In this document: positions 1 through 10,983 of the stretch, piece after piece | Layout: every line of letters starts with the position of its first letter | Numbering within the stretch: position 1 is the first letter of the stretch | From: Membranipora membranacea | Lineage: Eukaryota > Bryozoa > Gymnolaemata > Cheilostomatida > Membraniporidae | Direction of reading: 5' to 3' | Assembly (NCBI GenBank): GCA_914767715.1 | Contig: OU612071.1 | Coordinates: forward strand, 560,001 to 620,000 | Length of the DNA: 60,000 nt | Program-made: the position numbers and the translations under genes | Notes under the pieces: model-generated | Told to the model about the DNA's origin: nothing | The model's input: only the letters and a program-made list of their open reading frames with translations | The model's database searches: none

Positions 1-509
1 TGCGAGTGGTAAGGGGAAGTAACTCCAAAAAGGCCTACCCATTAATCTATGTAGTTTTCTTAGCGATGATATATTATGTTAACATGCATCATTATTGTAA
101 ATCTGAAATTGAGATTGATTTTCTCTCTTTTGTAGCATGATATGATGATTTTGAACGTAAGTAGACCTTTTGGATAGCTCATTTATAAACATGTAAATAT
201 TTATAGTAGGTACAGTATAAGGATTTATATTTTTATGGCCCCATTCAATGATAAATTGTGTTTTTGTGACAAATTAACCCTAAAATGGGAACTATCCAAT
301 AAACCTTAACAACAACGCTTTAATCAGGATGTATAAAACATGTAAGATCATATCATATTTTGTGCATCTAAGGTCCAGTTGTGATTCTGATTGTGTGACA
401 CTTCAGGGATAACTCCCATTTTGGAGATCTTACAGCAGGGAGTATGGGGCATTTGCCCAAAGCTCTCTGCCACAAGTTTGCATGACATTTTGCTAACACT
501 CTAACTCAG

Positions 510-732
510 GCTGGCATCATCATCACAAGTGAAGCGTTCCAATGAGATTCAAATTCCACATGAGAGCTACATAATGCCTTATCCGGTAACTGTAAGCTAT
601 CCTCATAGTTCACGAAAATTTGCCAAAAGTCATGATGATATCCGAGAGAGTCTCATTTTCTCTGCTATATTATCTATTTTTGCCATGTGTTCCTTGTTAT
701 ATTCCTTTGGGAATGGATACGGATCAGCATAA
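510..732 (+). CDS. Possible exon encoding a short membrane segment (weak)
   Basis: An acceptor-like CTAACTCAG ends at 509 and an open frame runs to a stop at 732. The predicted peptide has a polar N-terminal half and then a hydrophobic stretch, near IFSAILSIFAMCSLLYS, that could span a membrane. A donor-like GTAACT at 585 would end the exon early, after PYP. I do not recognise the protein and found no convincing partner exon, so this may be chance. Confidence 0.15.
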
Positions 733-1181
733 TAAATATGAGATTTTTGTGGAGAGTTTTCTTTTCATGTCATAGGCGTGAACAACTTATGATCAGTTTT
801 AGTGTAGTTGCTACATTGAATATTAGTCAAGTTCTAATAGCCATCATATATCACTTTGGAGTTGCCCCACCACACATAAATAAAGGCAACTCCTATTTTC
901 ACATGTAGTTGGAATACAAAGGTATAAATAACATGTCACAGCCAGAAACCAGTCAGTCACATAGCGGCAACCAGATAGTGAAGACTATTATCATACTTTG
1001 TACTGAGGAATCATATTATACCTTTGTACCAACTACATATATATATATATATATATTATTATTTCATATTATTATGGATCCGAACAAATCAACCAAAAAC
1101 TTGTAGGACGCTACAACATAACCAGAAAATAAAAACCGACAGAAAAAGGAAAAGAAAAAAGAAGAAGGTAAGATTGGGAAA

Positions 1182-1248
1182 GTGACTCTACTTATGAGTG
1201 TTTACTGCTAGATTACTCATATGAGGATTATATTACTTGTAGAGTCAC
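1182..1248. repeat. Stem-loop with perfect 10-nt arms
   Basis: GTGACTCTAC at 1182-1191 is the exact reverse complement of GTAGAGTCAC at 1239-1248. The loop contains a second small inverted pair, ATGAGT and ACTCAT. No function is implied. Confidence 0.5.
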
Positions 1249-2280
1249 CCAAAAAGTTGGCGGCTAGTAGAGAAGACAATCCACTGATAGCTCTGTACTG
1301 AGAAGATCTTGCTTGAGCAAGTCAGACATTTGTAACAGTGATTTGAGGTGAGCCTGTTCTATCAATTGTATTGAGTTTAGTTGTATCAGTTATTCTAAAA
1401 CCCCTAATTTCAGATATAACAGAGTGCATGATAAAAAAAATACCATTGTTTTCAAGGAAGACTGGTTGCTATCTTGCCCAGTGAATGCAAATTAAGAATA
1501 CTAAATTGCATGTTCCGGGTTTAAACAGACAGCTCAACAATCAATGATTGCTTGTTACAGCTTTTGACCATTACCACTTTTCCACTGAGAATCATAGGGA
1601 CAGCACTTAATATAATGTTACTGGTCTGTTTTACCGTTTATCATGTTTGTATACACTTGGGAGCAATCATTTGGTCCCGACCAGTGAGAAGAAAAGTGGA
1701 GGATATTCCGTGATCAAATAATTCAATGTTACCATCAGCTATTGCCGCCCATAGTAAACTTGCTCACCAAATGACAGTATAGAAAGACCAAATCAGATCA
1801 AAGTCAACACATTGGCTAATGAAACACCATTTGACACACTCACCGAGTCCGGTTAGTACACCGGAGCAATGGCTTCAAGAAGTCCTAAGCTGATAAGCTG
1901 GAGGGTGTCCTTTTCTGTTCCATAAATAGGAGTAGGATATCAATCTGAGGTAAAGCCTCTGATAATGTTAAATAGTGCAGAGTACTATTTCCGTCGAGTA
2001 ATACAGAGATGTAGACTAGAAGTCTCTTACTTATATTTCAGCTCTCTGAGCTAAGTATGCAGCTTTTAACTCACGGCTGCAGTGAGTGTCAGCGGAATAA
2101 TGAAAGCATTCGGATATGTATAATACTAAGTACACACAAAATGGTATGACATGTACACAAACTATGATAGATGAGGTATGATAGGTATGAGCTTAGTGTG
2201 TGTGTAGATCTGATCCGGTTACCTCCCTCATAACAACACAAATAGAGTTTGTTTATTCGTTGCTAAGCATCAATACAAAA

Positions 2281-2512
2281 ATTTATGCAGTTCTAAATGG
2301 GCATTAAAAACGTAGTTGTTGTATGAATGGCAGCATTGTTGTTAAATACAATACAGCAGTGTTATACAGCCAATATCGTTAAAAATCCTTTGTCTGATCA
2401 GACTAAGTACCTAAACTATGTCTTAGTATGCAACATGGGCTGCACCAACAGACCCTCTACTATGAATGTTTCATAAAACTGGCTATTGGCCACATAGAAC
2501 TGGACTTTTTCT
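2281..2512 (+). repeat. Dispersed repeat, copy A
   Basis: About 230 bp here are similar to 39079-39327 in the same orientation; the match ends at the shared segment CTGGACTTTTTCT. By eye identity is roughly 85-90 percent with small indels. The open frame crossing this copy is not conserved in the other, so the unit looks non-coding. It is probably an old transposable element fragment of unknown class. Confidence 0.7.
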
Positions 2513-3218
2513 ATAAATATATTTACACAGTACACGAGTTAGCCTTGCTGAATTATGATCACACTGTTATTTATCCTTTGCATAGCCCATTCAAAGTGTA
2601 TACAGGTGTGCTAGGTAGATTGAGTTTGCTCGGCCTAAATTGAACAAACCTTTGACATGTTTGTGCGCTCAGACAAGATGCTGAGTTTTGCTATAAGCGG
2701 CAACAATTCAGTTCTTAATATTTGAATAAGAAAAACGATTCCATTTCCAAACCATCAGGGCAAAAAAATACAAAACAAAAAAAGTACCTTGAGATAAGGT
2801 TGTGATTCCTTGATGTAATTAATGTAAATTGGTTATGGCTTTAGGAAGGAGTTATCCCACTTCATTATCAGGACAGACAACTACCCAAGATATACACAGC
2901 CCTGTAAATCTTTTGTTTCAGCAGAAATAATTTTCCTGAATTAAGCTGAATGTTAACTCATTACAAGCACGTTAGTCCCATCCTAGGAAAGTGAGACATT
3001 TGACACAAACAGGATAATCAGTACTTAATTTGTGTCAGACTATCATGCGGTTATTTTTATTCAGCTAAAGCATGTATAGAATACAGAATATGTTATTGAT
3101 AATATGAAATGAACTATAGTAAGTTATAGTAAGGTATAAAATATATAATATACATGATAACAAGAGATGAAATACACATTCACAAACCAGTACTCACTCG
3201 ATGCAGATATTATATATC

Positions 3219-3224
3219 TTTATT
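3219..3224 (-). promoter_or_regulatory. Polyadenylation signal AATAAA
   Basis: On the minus strand AATAAA lies 9 nt past the TGA stop of the exon at 3233-3374. It is well placed to end that transcript. Confidence 0.4.
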
Positions 3225-3232
3225 ACCACTCA

Positions 3233-3374
3233 TCAATGAGAAAACCTTGAAGGCCTGCTATTCATATAACGATCGGCAGTGAAGGACAAATTTTTCTCTG
3301 GTAGTAGTTTGTTAGTGCTGAACATCTGTGTATGAGGTGTGAAGACATTTAGTCCAGTTTTCCAGTCATCATAT
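3233..3374 (-). CDS. Putative 3' terminal exon of a small gene
   Basis: A pyrimidine-rich acceptor (TTTTTCAG) precedes 3374, followed by 46 sense codons, a TGA at 3233-3235 and AATAAA just beyond. The peptide begins YDDWKTGLNVFTPH and ends RPSRFSH. It is polar, without low complexity, and reads like a genuine C-terminus. The exon starts in phase 2, so an upstream exon must supply two bases. The best upstream candidate is 3796-3920, with donor-like GTAAGT and GTAAAG sites and open segments containing HHETLRDFISQQAK, but an in-frame TAG interrupts the simplest reading. I do not recognise the protein. A small ciliary-type protein is a guess only. Confidence 0.4.
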
Positions 3375-4372
3375 CTGAAAAAGCACAGGCTATGATTAAC
3401 GAATGTATAAACGAGTATCTTGAAGTGGCTAGCTGTGATGATGCAGCTTAATGACATATGATTATATGAGTTTTTGTCATTATCAGACATAACACTACTT
3501 TGATATACAACCTCAAATATTTATGTTATTACATTTTTTTATCCTCATACATAAAGAATGTTATACAAATGTCACTTCATCACCTCTGCCTTAAAATTGA
3601 CCGGTTTAGTATTTTAGTTCTTATATTTTCTCAGACTAGCAATGCTTTTAAGTACGTGATGAGCAGTTTATTTACTAGAGCGGCACATCATTCATCGATC
3701 AAAAAAAACTACTGAACATAAGATTGTAACAAATAGTCATCAAATAAAAAATTCTCAATATCCCTTGGCTGGGTATAGGAAGCTTACTTTACTTACTTTT
3801 TGCCTGTTGACTTATAAAATCCCGTAATGTTTCATGATGGCCAACTCTCTGTGCATTATTAGAATAGGATGAAGTTTTCTACGCATGATCTCCCTCAAGT
3901 GGTGAATTGTCGGTGAAATGTCTGCAAACAGAAAGTGGTTTTATGTTGTAAAATTTATCACAGGGTAGAGAGAACTCAAACATTTTCTGTGAAGCTACAA
4001 AATAATATATATACCATACCATGCATTAACTTTTACTCTTTTTGTGTATATGCATAGTAAAACCTTATACAGGGCACTTGAACACTTTCAATGACAATTC
4101 ATGAAAAACAATTATTCACATCATAGACTAGATGGAGCTTACCATTATGATAAGCCATTGCTTTGCTTATAACTTAAAAGGCACTAATTGTGAATGCTCT
4201 AGGAATTCTCTCCCAATGTCTTGAAATAATGCCGTACAGCATGTATTTAAATTGAATTTTTTTTCCGAAACCTAATTTTATGTCATGTTTAAATTTTTAA
4301 GCTAGCTTGTGTGGATTATCTATATCATGTTGTGTTTGTAGTGATGAAATTTTATATTTTTGTTACTGAGAC
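3375..4372. other. Spacer between two minus-strand genes
   Basis: This probably contains the intron and any upstream exon of the small gene ending at 3233. The only coding-like segment is 3796-3920. The rest is AT-rich, and no other feature was found. Confidence 0.4.
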
Positions 4373-5755
4373 TTATGTCATCTCCTTATGAACAGATGCT
4401 ACCCACACACCTTCACTGCAGTGCTGACTGATATAGTTATCCAAACTTTTCCTTTCCTTATCAAGAGATCCCTCTATCTTTCTCACTTTTTCCTCTAAAG
4501 CTTTTGCTCTTTCATCTTGTCCCACAGCACACAGAATCTTACCTCTCTCTGTCACAAGAGCAGCATACTCCTCATTACATGCTGCGTCTCCGTAAGCCTC
4601 CTCCATATAACCTTGTGCTTCTCTGAGTGAATCCTCTGCCGCGGTAAAGTCTCCATTCTCTTTCTCTACTCCAGCTATAGCCACAAGAACTCGAGCAGCA
4701 TTCAAGTTTGAATGATTCTCACGATACACATCCAACGAAGCTTTATAATGCTTAGTTGCTATCACCGTGTCCTCACCGCTGCACTTAGCCAGATCACCTC
4801 GTGTCTTCTCTAGTCTCCCATAGTCGATGTGAGTCGGCTGTTTTGGATGAGCTTTGTCAAGCGTCCTCTTGGTTGCGAGATACCACTGATCATTATCTAC
4901 TGGTTCATTTGTTTCTCTAAGATCCTCCAATGTTTCGACATCCTCACAGTCAAACCGGATGTTTTCTAACTGTTTATCCTCTGGTAGCTGCTCTAGGTCA
5001 GGTTCTGGCTGGCTGCTGACGCACAGATCACCTTGAGTCAGCATGATCTCGCACATGAGATCTGTCACTCGCCCATCAGCTGGTAAAAACCTTTTGATGA
5101 TGTCAGAAGCTGTGGCAAGATACTTTGCATGTTTGAATATTCTTCCAAGATCTTTGAGGATTGCAACCTTTGTTTTGCCATCAATGTTCTTGTCGATAAC
5201 CATTTTCAAGCCTAATGATCGCGACTTCGTGAAGTAGAGCTTGGAAACATCTTTCCTGCCACATCGATCAAGAATTTCCCCAATAATAAAGACGCAGTGT
5301 GCCATTTCTCTAGTAGGATTGTTTACATAGTCAAGTTTGTCATCAAAACTCATCTCATCAAATCCTGCAATCAAACTGTCATCTTTGCTCTTCCCATCTG
5401 ATGCTGTATAAATGATGAACTCCTTCAACACTTTGACCAGCATCTGTAGAGTTGCCGATCTGTTCGGATACAGCAGCATAAGAAGTTTGGCCGATTCAAA
5501 CTGAATAAGAGCTCGTTCTTTCTTCTCTTCTGGTGACTCATTGCCAGTCAGACTGTTCTCTGCTAACTCATACATTCTCATCGCCTCACTCAGATTCCCC
5601 ATCCCTTCATTACACTTTCCCATACCTCTGTAGACTTCAGTTAGTTTTACCTCATGCTTCTTCATCTTCAGTTTGTCATCACATACTTGTTGATACGGCT
5701 CAGGGCCTGTTTGTAGTTCTTCAACTGGAGATGAGAATGTGCCAGAATGTAGCAA
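4373..5755 (-). CDS. TPR C-terminal part of the same protein, shifted frame
   Basis: This open frame overlaps the end of the upstream one by 88 nt in a different frame. Its first roughly 25 residues are probably spurious. From about 5690 on it reads as a continuation: helix, then GKCNEGMGNLSEAMRMYELAE, which is a TPR B-helix pattern. The A8-type small residues of the two flanking repeats would be 42 apart, matching kinesin-light-chain-type 42-residue TPRs, if reading shifts by -1 near 5690. The C-terminal 130 residues contain at least two more 42-residue-type repeats (AARVLVAIAGVEKENGDFTA and the segment around ALVTERGKILCAVGQDERAK). The protein ends at a TGA at 4373. The gene needs either one missing base in this sequence, a true frameshift mutation, or unusual processing. 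TPRs usually bind protein partners. Confidence 0.7.
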   Translation of the reverse strand: MLHSGTFSSPVEELQTGPEPYQQVCDDKLKMKKHEVKLTEVYRGMGKCNEGMGNLSEAMRMYELAENSLTGNESPEEKKERALIQFESAKLLMLLYPNRSATLQMLVKVLKEFIIYTASDGKSKDDSLIAGFDEMSFDDKLDYVNNPTREMAHCVFIIGEILDRCGRKDVSKLYFTKSRSLGLKMVIDKNIDGKTKVAILKDLGRIFKHAKYLATASDIIKRFLPADGRVTDLMCEIMLTQGDLCVSSQPEPDLEQLPEDKQLENIRFDCEDVETLEDLRETNEPVDNDQWYLATKRTLDKAHPKQPTHIDYGRLEKTRGDLAKCSGEDTVIATKHYKASLDVYRENHSNLNAARVLVAIAGVEKENGDFTAAEDSLREAQGYMEEAYGDAACNEEYAALVTERGKILCAVGQDERAKALEEKVRKIEGSLDKERKSLDNYISQHCSEGVWVASVHKEMT

Positions 5756-7182
5756 ACATACGGATCATCAGTAGCTGTACCAGATCGAACGACTGCGTCC
5801 CATTGGCCGGAATAGAAGTGTGCAAGAGAAGAGCTATCAAGATTTTTATTGACATCTGTCTGAGTTATCTGCTTTATATCTTCTGCTGTTGAGAGGTTGC
5901 TCAGAGTAGAAAAGTGGGACTGCATATCTAGGATACTTTCGCTTAGGATGTGAAATTCCTCTGTGGCCATTCTCCAGAGTTTACGACCAGTAAACACAAG
6001 TTTCTCCCCTCCATCCCTGAATGTAACAACATCTGTCCCTGTTTCTGTCTCCTCGGAGTCATATGTGGAGAACCGATCATGCTTAGAATCCATGAATATG
6101 TAGCATCTCAGACGTGAGTATGAGGCATGGGCAAGGAGAAACTGAAGAGAGTTGTTGAAAGACTTTTCATGCTCTGAATTTAGTTTTGCCAAGGTCTGCC
6201 AGGAGTCACATTCAGATGAACATTTGATGATTGCGGTGTCTAGAAGGACAAGTGAGGGGAATCTATAAAGTAAAGTTTTTGCATTCAATGTGAAACCTGC
6301 TGAATACTCATTGAATTCAGGCCGAAATTTGTACCGCTCTATGTCACTGAGCAGCATTTTTAGACTCACACTCAGTCTGTCAGAGTTCATTTTCTTGATT
6401 TTCTTTCTCTCTGCCTCAAAAGCTGAGAGCAAATCTTCTTTTTTGTTGTGAGCGTATAGTAGAGTTGTGAATTTTAGCATAGCAGAAATATCCCCTTTTA
6501 TTGCTTCTGTGGGATGAGGACCTTCGAATGTAGCCTTGTATACTTTAATCAGTTCACCAGGAGTGGAAAGGAACTGATTGGGATGGTCATAATTTCCTGT
6601 CGGGACATTCCCTGATGTTTTAGTTATCCCATCGATTTGGTAGCTATGATCTCTTCCGCCCACATACCATCCTGACAGTTCCTCAATGTCCAGTGAGCTC
6701 AGCCTTGTTTCCCTGAGAGTGCTTATGTAGAAATATGTCAGGACCGCCAGCCGCTCAAAATATTCAGTGTGACCGGACTCCTCGACCAGAAATAGATATT
6801 CTATATCAGAGTAAGGTGTCGCCTCACCTCTACCTAATGAGCCTATCCCAACCACAGAGAATGTACATGGAGGCTGACTCTTAATACTCTCTAGAGATTT
6901 CTCAACAACTAGAGCAGCAAATTCCTTCATCATCTTATTAGAATCTGCAACGGTTTGTTGCATTTGTTTGGTGTTCCATTTGAGTTCGATCTTGCTATCT
7001 AGCTCTTCGATCTGAGTTTTTAGTTCAGTCCTAATCGAGCGTAGCCTATCATGGAGCCGACCAACATTCTTATAAAAAGTCTTGATACTGATGTTACAGT
7101 CTGAGTCAAGATACATCCGGAGCACATTCCAGACCTTGTGACCACATACCATCACATCACATACATCCATACATACATCCAT
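5668..7182 (-). CDS. Nucleotidyltransferase-fold protein with TPRs, N-terminal part
   Basis: This is a 504-residue open frame without introns. Residues 35-100 are helical and charged. Residues 112-130 carry the nucleotidyltransferase signature: G-S at 114-115, then RGEATPYSD, with D126 and E128 as the metal-binding pair. It resembles the GlnD/DUF294 group of the polymerase-beta fold. The D in YQIDGIT is a candidate third acid. The later part is helical and ends in a TPR-like segment (AHSHLQLKNYKQAL). An in-frame TGA 12 nt upstream supports the ATG at 7182, though its surroundings are a GGATGTAT-type simple repeat and a hidden splice site is possible. The frame stops inside a TPR pair and continues in another frame at 4373-5755. 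The substrate is unknown. Confidence 0.75.
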   Translation of the reverse strand: MDVCMDVCDVMVCGHKVWNVLRMYLDSDCNISIKTFYKNVGRLHDRLRSIRTELKTQIEELDSKIELKWNTKQMQQTVADSNKMMKEFAALVVEKSLESIKSQPPCTFSVVGIGSLGRGEATPYSDIEYLFLVEESGHTEYFERLAVLTYFYISTLRETRLSSLDIEELSGWYVGGRDHSYQIDGITKTSGNVPTGNYDHPNQFLSTPGELIKVYKATFEGPHPTEAIKGDISAMLKFTTLLYAHNKKEDLLSAFEAERKKIKKMNSDRLSVSLKMLLSDIERYKFRPEFNEYSAGFTLNAKTLLYRFPSLVLLDTAIIKCSSECDSWQTLAKLNSEHEKSFNNSLQFLLAHASYSRLRCYIFMDSKHDRFSTYDSEETETGTDVVTFRDGGEKLVFTGRKLWRMATEEFHILSESILDMQSHFSTLSNLSTAEDIKQITQTDVNKNLDSSSLAHFYSGQWDAVVRSGTATDDPYVCYILAHSHLQLKNYKQALSRINKYVMTN

Positions 7183-7768
7183 ACCATCACATCATCATAG
7201 GATGATAGCAGGGGTGTTGAGTCTAGATTGAAAAGGATGGCCAATTAATATCAATATCACAGAGGTTGTGAAGTCTGTACGGATACATTAAATAATACAT
7301 TAACTGTACATCTAAATCTATTATCATTAGAAGTTGTCTGTTCTATTGTCGCGAGGGCATAAATCCAAATTTCTCTAATGTCAAAACTGAACAACAACAC
7401 ATAGTATGTAAAACCTTTGTTGAGGGGGAGGGGGACAAAGCTTGTCAAGACAGGCTTCCACCCCATATAAATTTTTTGTGTGGTTCTTCAGTAACACATC
7501 AGGAGAAACAAACCACGCAAACTCACAACCTCATTCTCATCGCTGATTCTTCTTGGCTACTACTTATCTTAATTATCACAAGGTCACAAGATCACAAAGT
7601 CACAAGGCTTATCTTTAAAGTGGAACTTCAGACCAGTTTGGTTCTAAGACAACTCCTAACACTTGATAGGTGGTGGTAACAGGCGGTCCCAAACTCCCTG
7701 GTGGTAAAAACTTGCACTTGATAATACAAGTCTGCAATCGCTGTATCAAAGTGCTCTCTGTTTATAGG

Positions 7769-7868
7769 CAATACAGAGCACACCTGGTGGTCAAAGAAAA
7801 CCTCTATAGTCAGTGGTCTGCAGTGGGACTCGAACACAAGACTACTTAGGTAGATCAATCATTATAAC
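7769..7868 (-). mobile_element. tRNA-derived SINE fragment
   Basis: Read on the minus strand, a B-box-like GTTCGAGTCCCACTGCAG is followed by a tail containing CCACTGACTA and ACCACCAGGTGTGC. The same B box and tail order occurs at 16137-16268, so both belong to one family. The A-box half is strongly decayed here. Confidence 0.6.
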
Positions 7869-8905
7869 ATCACTGAGTAATTTGACGTAATGCTTCTTCA
7901 TGATGTGAATTGTGAATCGAACAAAAGCTACTTTGTAGAATATAAGGTTGAGATACCTGAAAGCTTTCTGCCCACTGTATCAGTAATGAAGTCTTAGCTC
8001 GATTACATCTGGATTAGTCGCTGCATACACAAGTCAAGTCTGTGTGTCCATATGTGTCGAAGTAATCGCTTGCATAATTATCGGTGTGATAAGATTAAAC
8101 GATGCTTTATTTAGCTGCTATTAACTGAGTGATGAAAGGTGCCATAGAGCCTAGTAAACAACTCCCTCAGAAACAGTGCTTTTTACAAAGTCTACTTCAG
8201 GCCAATAAACTTTAAAAATGTAACTCTGATGACAATGAGTTATTACAGTCAGTATTCCTCAAGCTATAAACAATAGCATGAATTCCTATGACGATGCGGC
8301 TCCAAAATAAGAAAGCCTTTATTAACCACATTTGATCCCTTTCGAGGACAGATACTGCCTTGCCTGTAACGGCTGCCTATTCCCTGACATTTTGTTCGAC
8401 AAGTTTGCTGCGATTGGCAGCTTATCAATCCCAATCAATCAATCTAATCCCAATGGTGAAGTTAAAACAATCACGGAAATACAACTAAATTCAGCATACA
8501 GTACAACGACACAGTACGCTATTTTGTTTCTGACAAAAAGTATTGGGGTCATTTAGGTTTTTTATTTTCTGCTAACATCGGCAATAAGGCGATGCACTGG
8601 GGAGGAATTCCACTGGATAATGATTGGCAAACTATTTAGCCGGGAACTCTTACCTTTTGTCCAACAAGTAGTTCCTTTAGGTTCAGCCTTAGAGGGTTCT
8701 GTTATTGGTTTGTTCTTATATCTCCTCAGCCGGTACTCTTCTTTTGGTTACGTTGCAGTGGCACTTGCTGTTATTAGATAGTTTGTGAATCCCATAGCTT
8801 CACCTGACCTCAGATACTTAAATCTCTCCTTACTGTAATAAGAAGCACGGATAAGATGATCTGTCAGCGATGACTCTAAGTTGAATGATGAATTCATTTA
8901 TAAGC

Positions 8906-10216
8906 TAGTCACATTGTTCTGAAAGCAATCCTAGACTAATCTGTTTGTCAAATAGTAATTTGAGAAGACATTGCCAGATTTGCCTTAAAATCCATGCAGA
9001 CGGGTATAACGAATCCCTATAAAAGTATTACTCTAGTAACTGAGATTCCAAACTGACAATGCACACGTGTGAACAAAGTGCCAAAAAAGGAAAAAGGAAA
9101 AGAAAATATTTAGCCAGTAGCCTAATTGTCAATTAATGTAAAATTGCCAAGTTATACAAGTAGCGAGGTCAGATCGAGCAATGCGACATTAACATAATAG
9201 ATTACTTTACTTATTAAAATAACTTACGTCGTGTGATGCTATTACAGAAAAGATCAGGTGTGAAGGCCAGACTAGTGTAGTGTAGATATGGTAAAAGATT
9301 GGAGTATAATTATAAAATCTCCATCTTCACAATTATAATAATAGCATGACTTGCCACTCTCGTTCACAAAAGCAAAGTGATTGATGAAAAATAGCTACGT
9401 GACAAGAGAGATAACTTTGTCATTAAAGTGCAAACAACTCCGAATACAGCATGTTGTGTTGCGATTCCTTGCCATTGAGGTAGCATGGGTATGCTTTTTT
9501 CGTAATTGAATGAACGCTGCTTTGAAATTACAGAATATAAAAAATATGATGAAATATTTGATTCTATTGTGATTCCCTGTTGTTATTCATATTCTAATGG
9601 TGTTTCTGTATGGGAACACTGATACACAGCGCATAATTCAAACGTAACAAACACTGCACTGATTTGTAGGCAAGCCTAACTAAGTCTTGATCAAAAAGGG
9701 AGTATTCAAATCATATGTCTTATCACCAGACCTGGGTCCAAGTCATCGCAAGTCAAGTCAAGTCATTGTCGATGCTAAGTCAAGTCAAGTCAAGTCACAT
9801 TTACACCAAGTCAAGTCAAGTCAATGGGTCTCTATTTTTTTCGCCATCAAGTCAAGTCGAGTCGTGATTTTTGTAAATCAAGTCAAGTCAAAGATGGGTG
9901 ACTTACAAGTCATGGCAAAGTCACGCTCATTAACCGTGAAAATCAATTCGGAATTTATTTCAATCCCGGGTGACTCCAAATCGTGGAGGATTTAGTTAGG
10001 TCCTCAGGAGTTGCTCTTCTAATCGGGATTTGCTCCCCTCCCCACAAACGAAAGAAGGTATGGGTGTGTACACAATTCAGCATTGTTACTTCATTGTATA
10101 TATGTACCTTTATTGTGTCCCATCCTAAGCAATGGTGACAACAACAATCAACTGAGCCACCTCATACTCTTCCCAAAAGAGATTATTCTAGGATTGCTTT
10201 CAGAACAATGTAACTA
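8906..10216. mobile_element. Region bounded by a 37-nt inverted repeat
   Basis: The 37 nt at 8906-8942 recur as a reverse complement at 10180-10216 with two mismatches. The core is ACATTGTTCTGAAAGCAATC. Such a pair 1.24 kb apart suggests terminal inverted repeats of a non-autonomous DNA transposon. I see no clear target-site duplication and no transposase, so two independent insertions in opposite directions are equally possible. Confidence 0.35.
9739..9923. repeat. AAGTC simple repeat tract
   Basis: CAAGT/AAGTC pentamers recur many times, interrupted by short unique pieces. The open frame across it is a by-product of the repeat. Confidence 0.8.
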
Positions 10217-10590
10217 ACTCATAATCACAAAAAAATGAATGATACCTTTGAGTTTAAACTGGTGCCTATATCACATTCCAATCAAGATTATCCCTAATTA
10301 CATAGGCAATACTCTTGAGGATTGATTGAAATGATGGTGTTTCTCTAATTCTGCTTCCAAAAATTATATCGAAAAGGTAGCTTGTGGATTCCCATATCAA
10401 GCCACAAGCATCGATTAAAATTTTTAGCTCAGACTGTACCTTCGTTAGAGAGTGCTTACTTTTGAGTAACCTCTATCCCCCTCCCATATGTGTTAGAGTG
10501 CAAGGTCATCGCTAAGCTAATATTATTGGATTTGATACCCCTTCAGTCAACTGCTGCCGGGTTTTGTTGGGCAGTCATGTCTGCAATGTC

Positions 10591-10831
10591 GGTCTTGAGT
10601 AGTCCCAATTCATGGCCATTGAGGCAACATGGACACCTTGTCAAAATAATATTGCACAATAGAGCATGTTAACAATGAGAGTATTGAGTGTTTGCAGTAG
10701 CTACTGTTACCTTATATTATTGGTTTAGCTCTATTTATCCTAACAGTCAATGGAATGAATTCTATAGCAATTTGGGCAATAACTCTTACAAACAAAACCT
10801 TGTTCGTCACGAACAAACTCTGTAGTGTGAG
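10591..10831 (+). repeat. Direct repeat, copy 1
   Basis: This is about 75-80 percent identical by eye to 11523-11771 in the same orientation. Both start near CTTGAGT(A/G)GTCCCAATTCATG and end near GAACAAA(C/A)TCTGTAGT. A TTGTTCGT-C-ACGAACAA palindrome lies near the 3' end. The pair brackets a reverse-transcriptase fragment. It looks like a repeated element end or a local segmental duplication. Confidence 0.65.
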
Positions 10832-10940
10832 CGGTTGTTAGAGAGTATCTGAGTGGTTGTTAGGCTGAGTATTTGTATAGTCCTAGAAAACGGCACTGCG
10901 CTCCTTCTCTTATCATTGTATAAACAAACCTCATATTCAC

Positions 10941-10983
10941 ACAGGAGGGCGGGGAGTCAGAAGTACCCCCTCACTCAGCAGGC
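10941..10983 (+). pseudogene. Exon-3-like fragment of the collagen gene
   Basis: This 43-nt segment matches 39 of 43 positions of minus-strand 28368-28326, which is the acceptor ACAG plus most of collagen exon 3. It includes a 17-nt exact run, CGGGGAGTCAGAAGTAC. In the exon's reading frame it gives EGGESEVPPHSAG against [13 protein letters not shown]. Similarity stops on both sides, so only the exon and its 3' splice site were copied, or both derive from a shared repeat. Confidence 0.55.

Larger units (their letters stand above)
1..3218. other. AT-rich intergenic DNA
   Basis: I find no recognisable gene apart from the weak exon candidate at 510-732. The stretch holds a short TA microsatellite near 1038-1054, a compound hairpin at 1182-1248 and one copy of a dispersed repeat at 2281-2512. 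The other short open frames have no splice context or family resemblance. Confidence 0.6.

Noticed and set aside
2428-2643. 71-codon plus-strand frame
   Set aside because: It overlaps the dispersed repeat, and the frame is broken in the other copy at 39079-39327.
5668-5755. A 21- or 59-nt intron joining the two nucleotidyltransferase-TPR frames
   Set aside because: 21 nt is too short to splice, and the 59-nt version removes a TPR helix and breaks the 42-residue spacing. A one-base frame break explains the data better.
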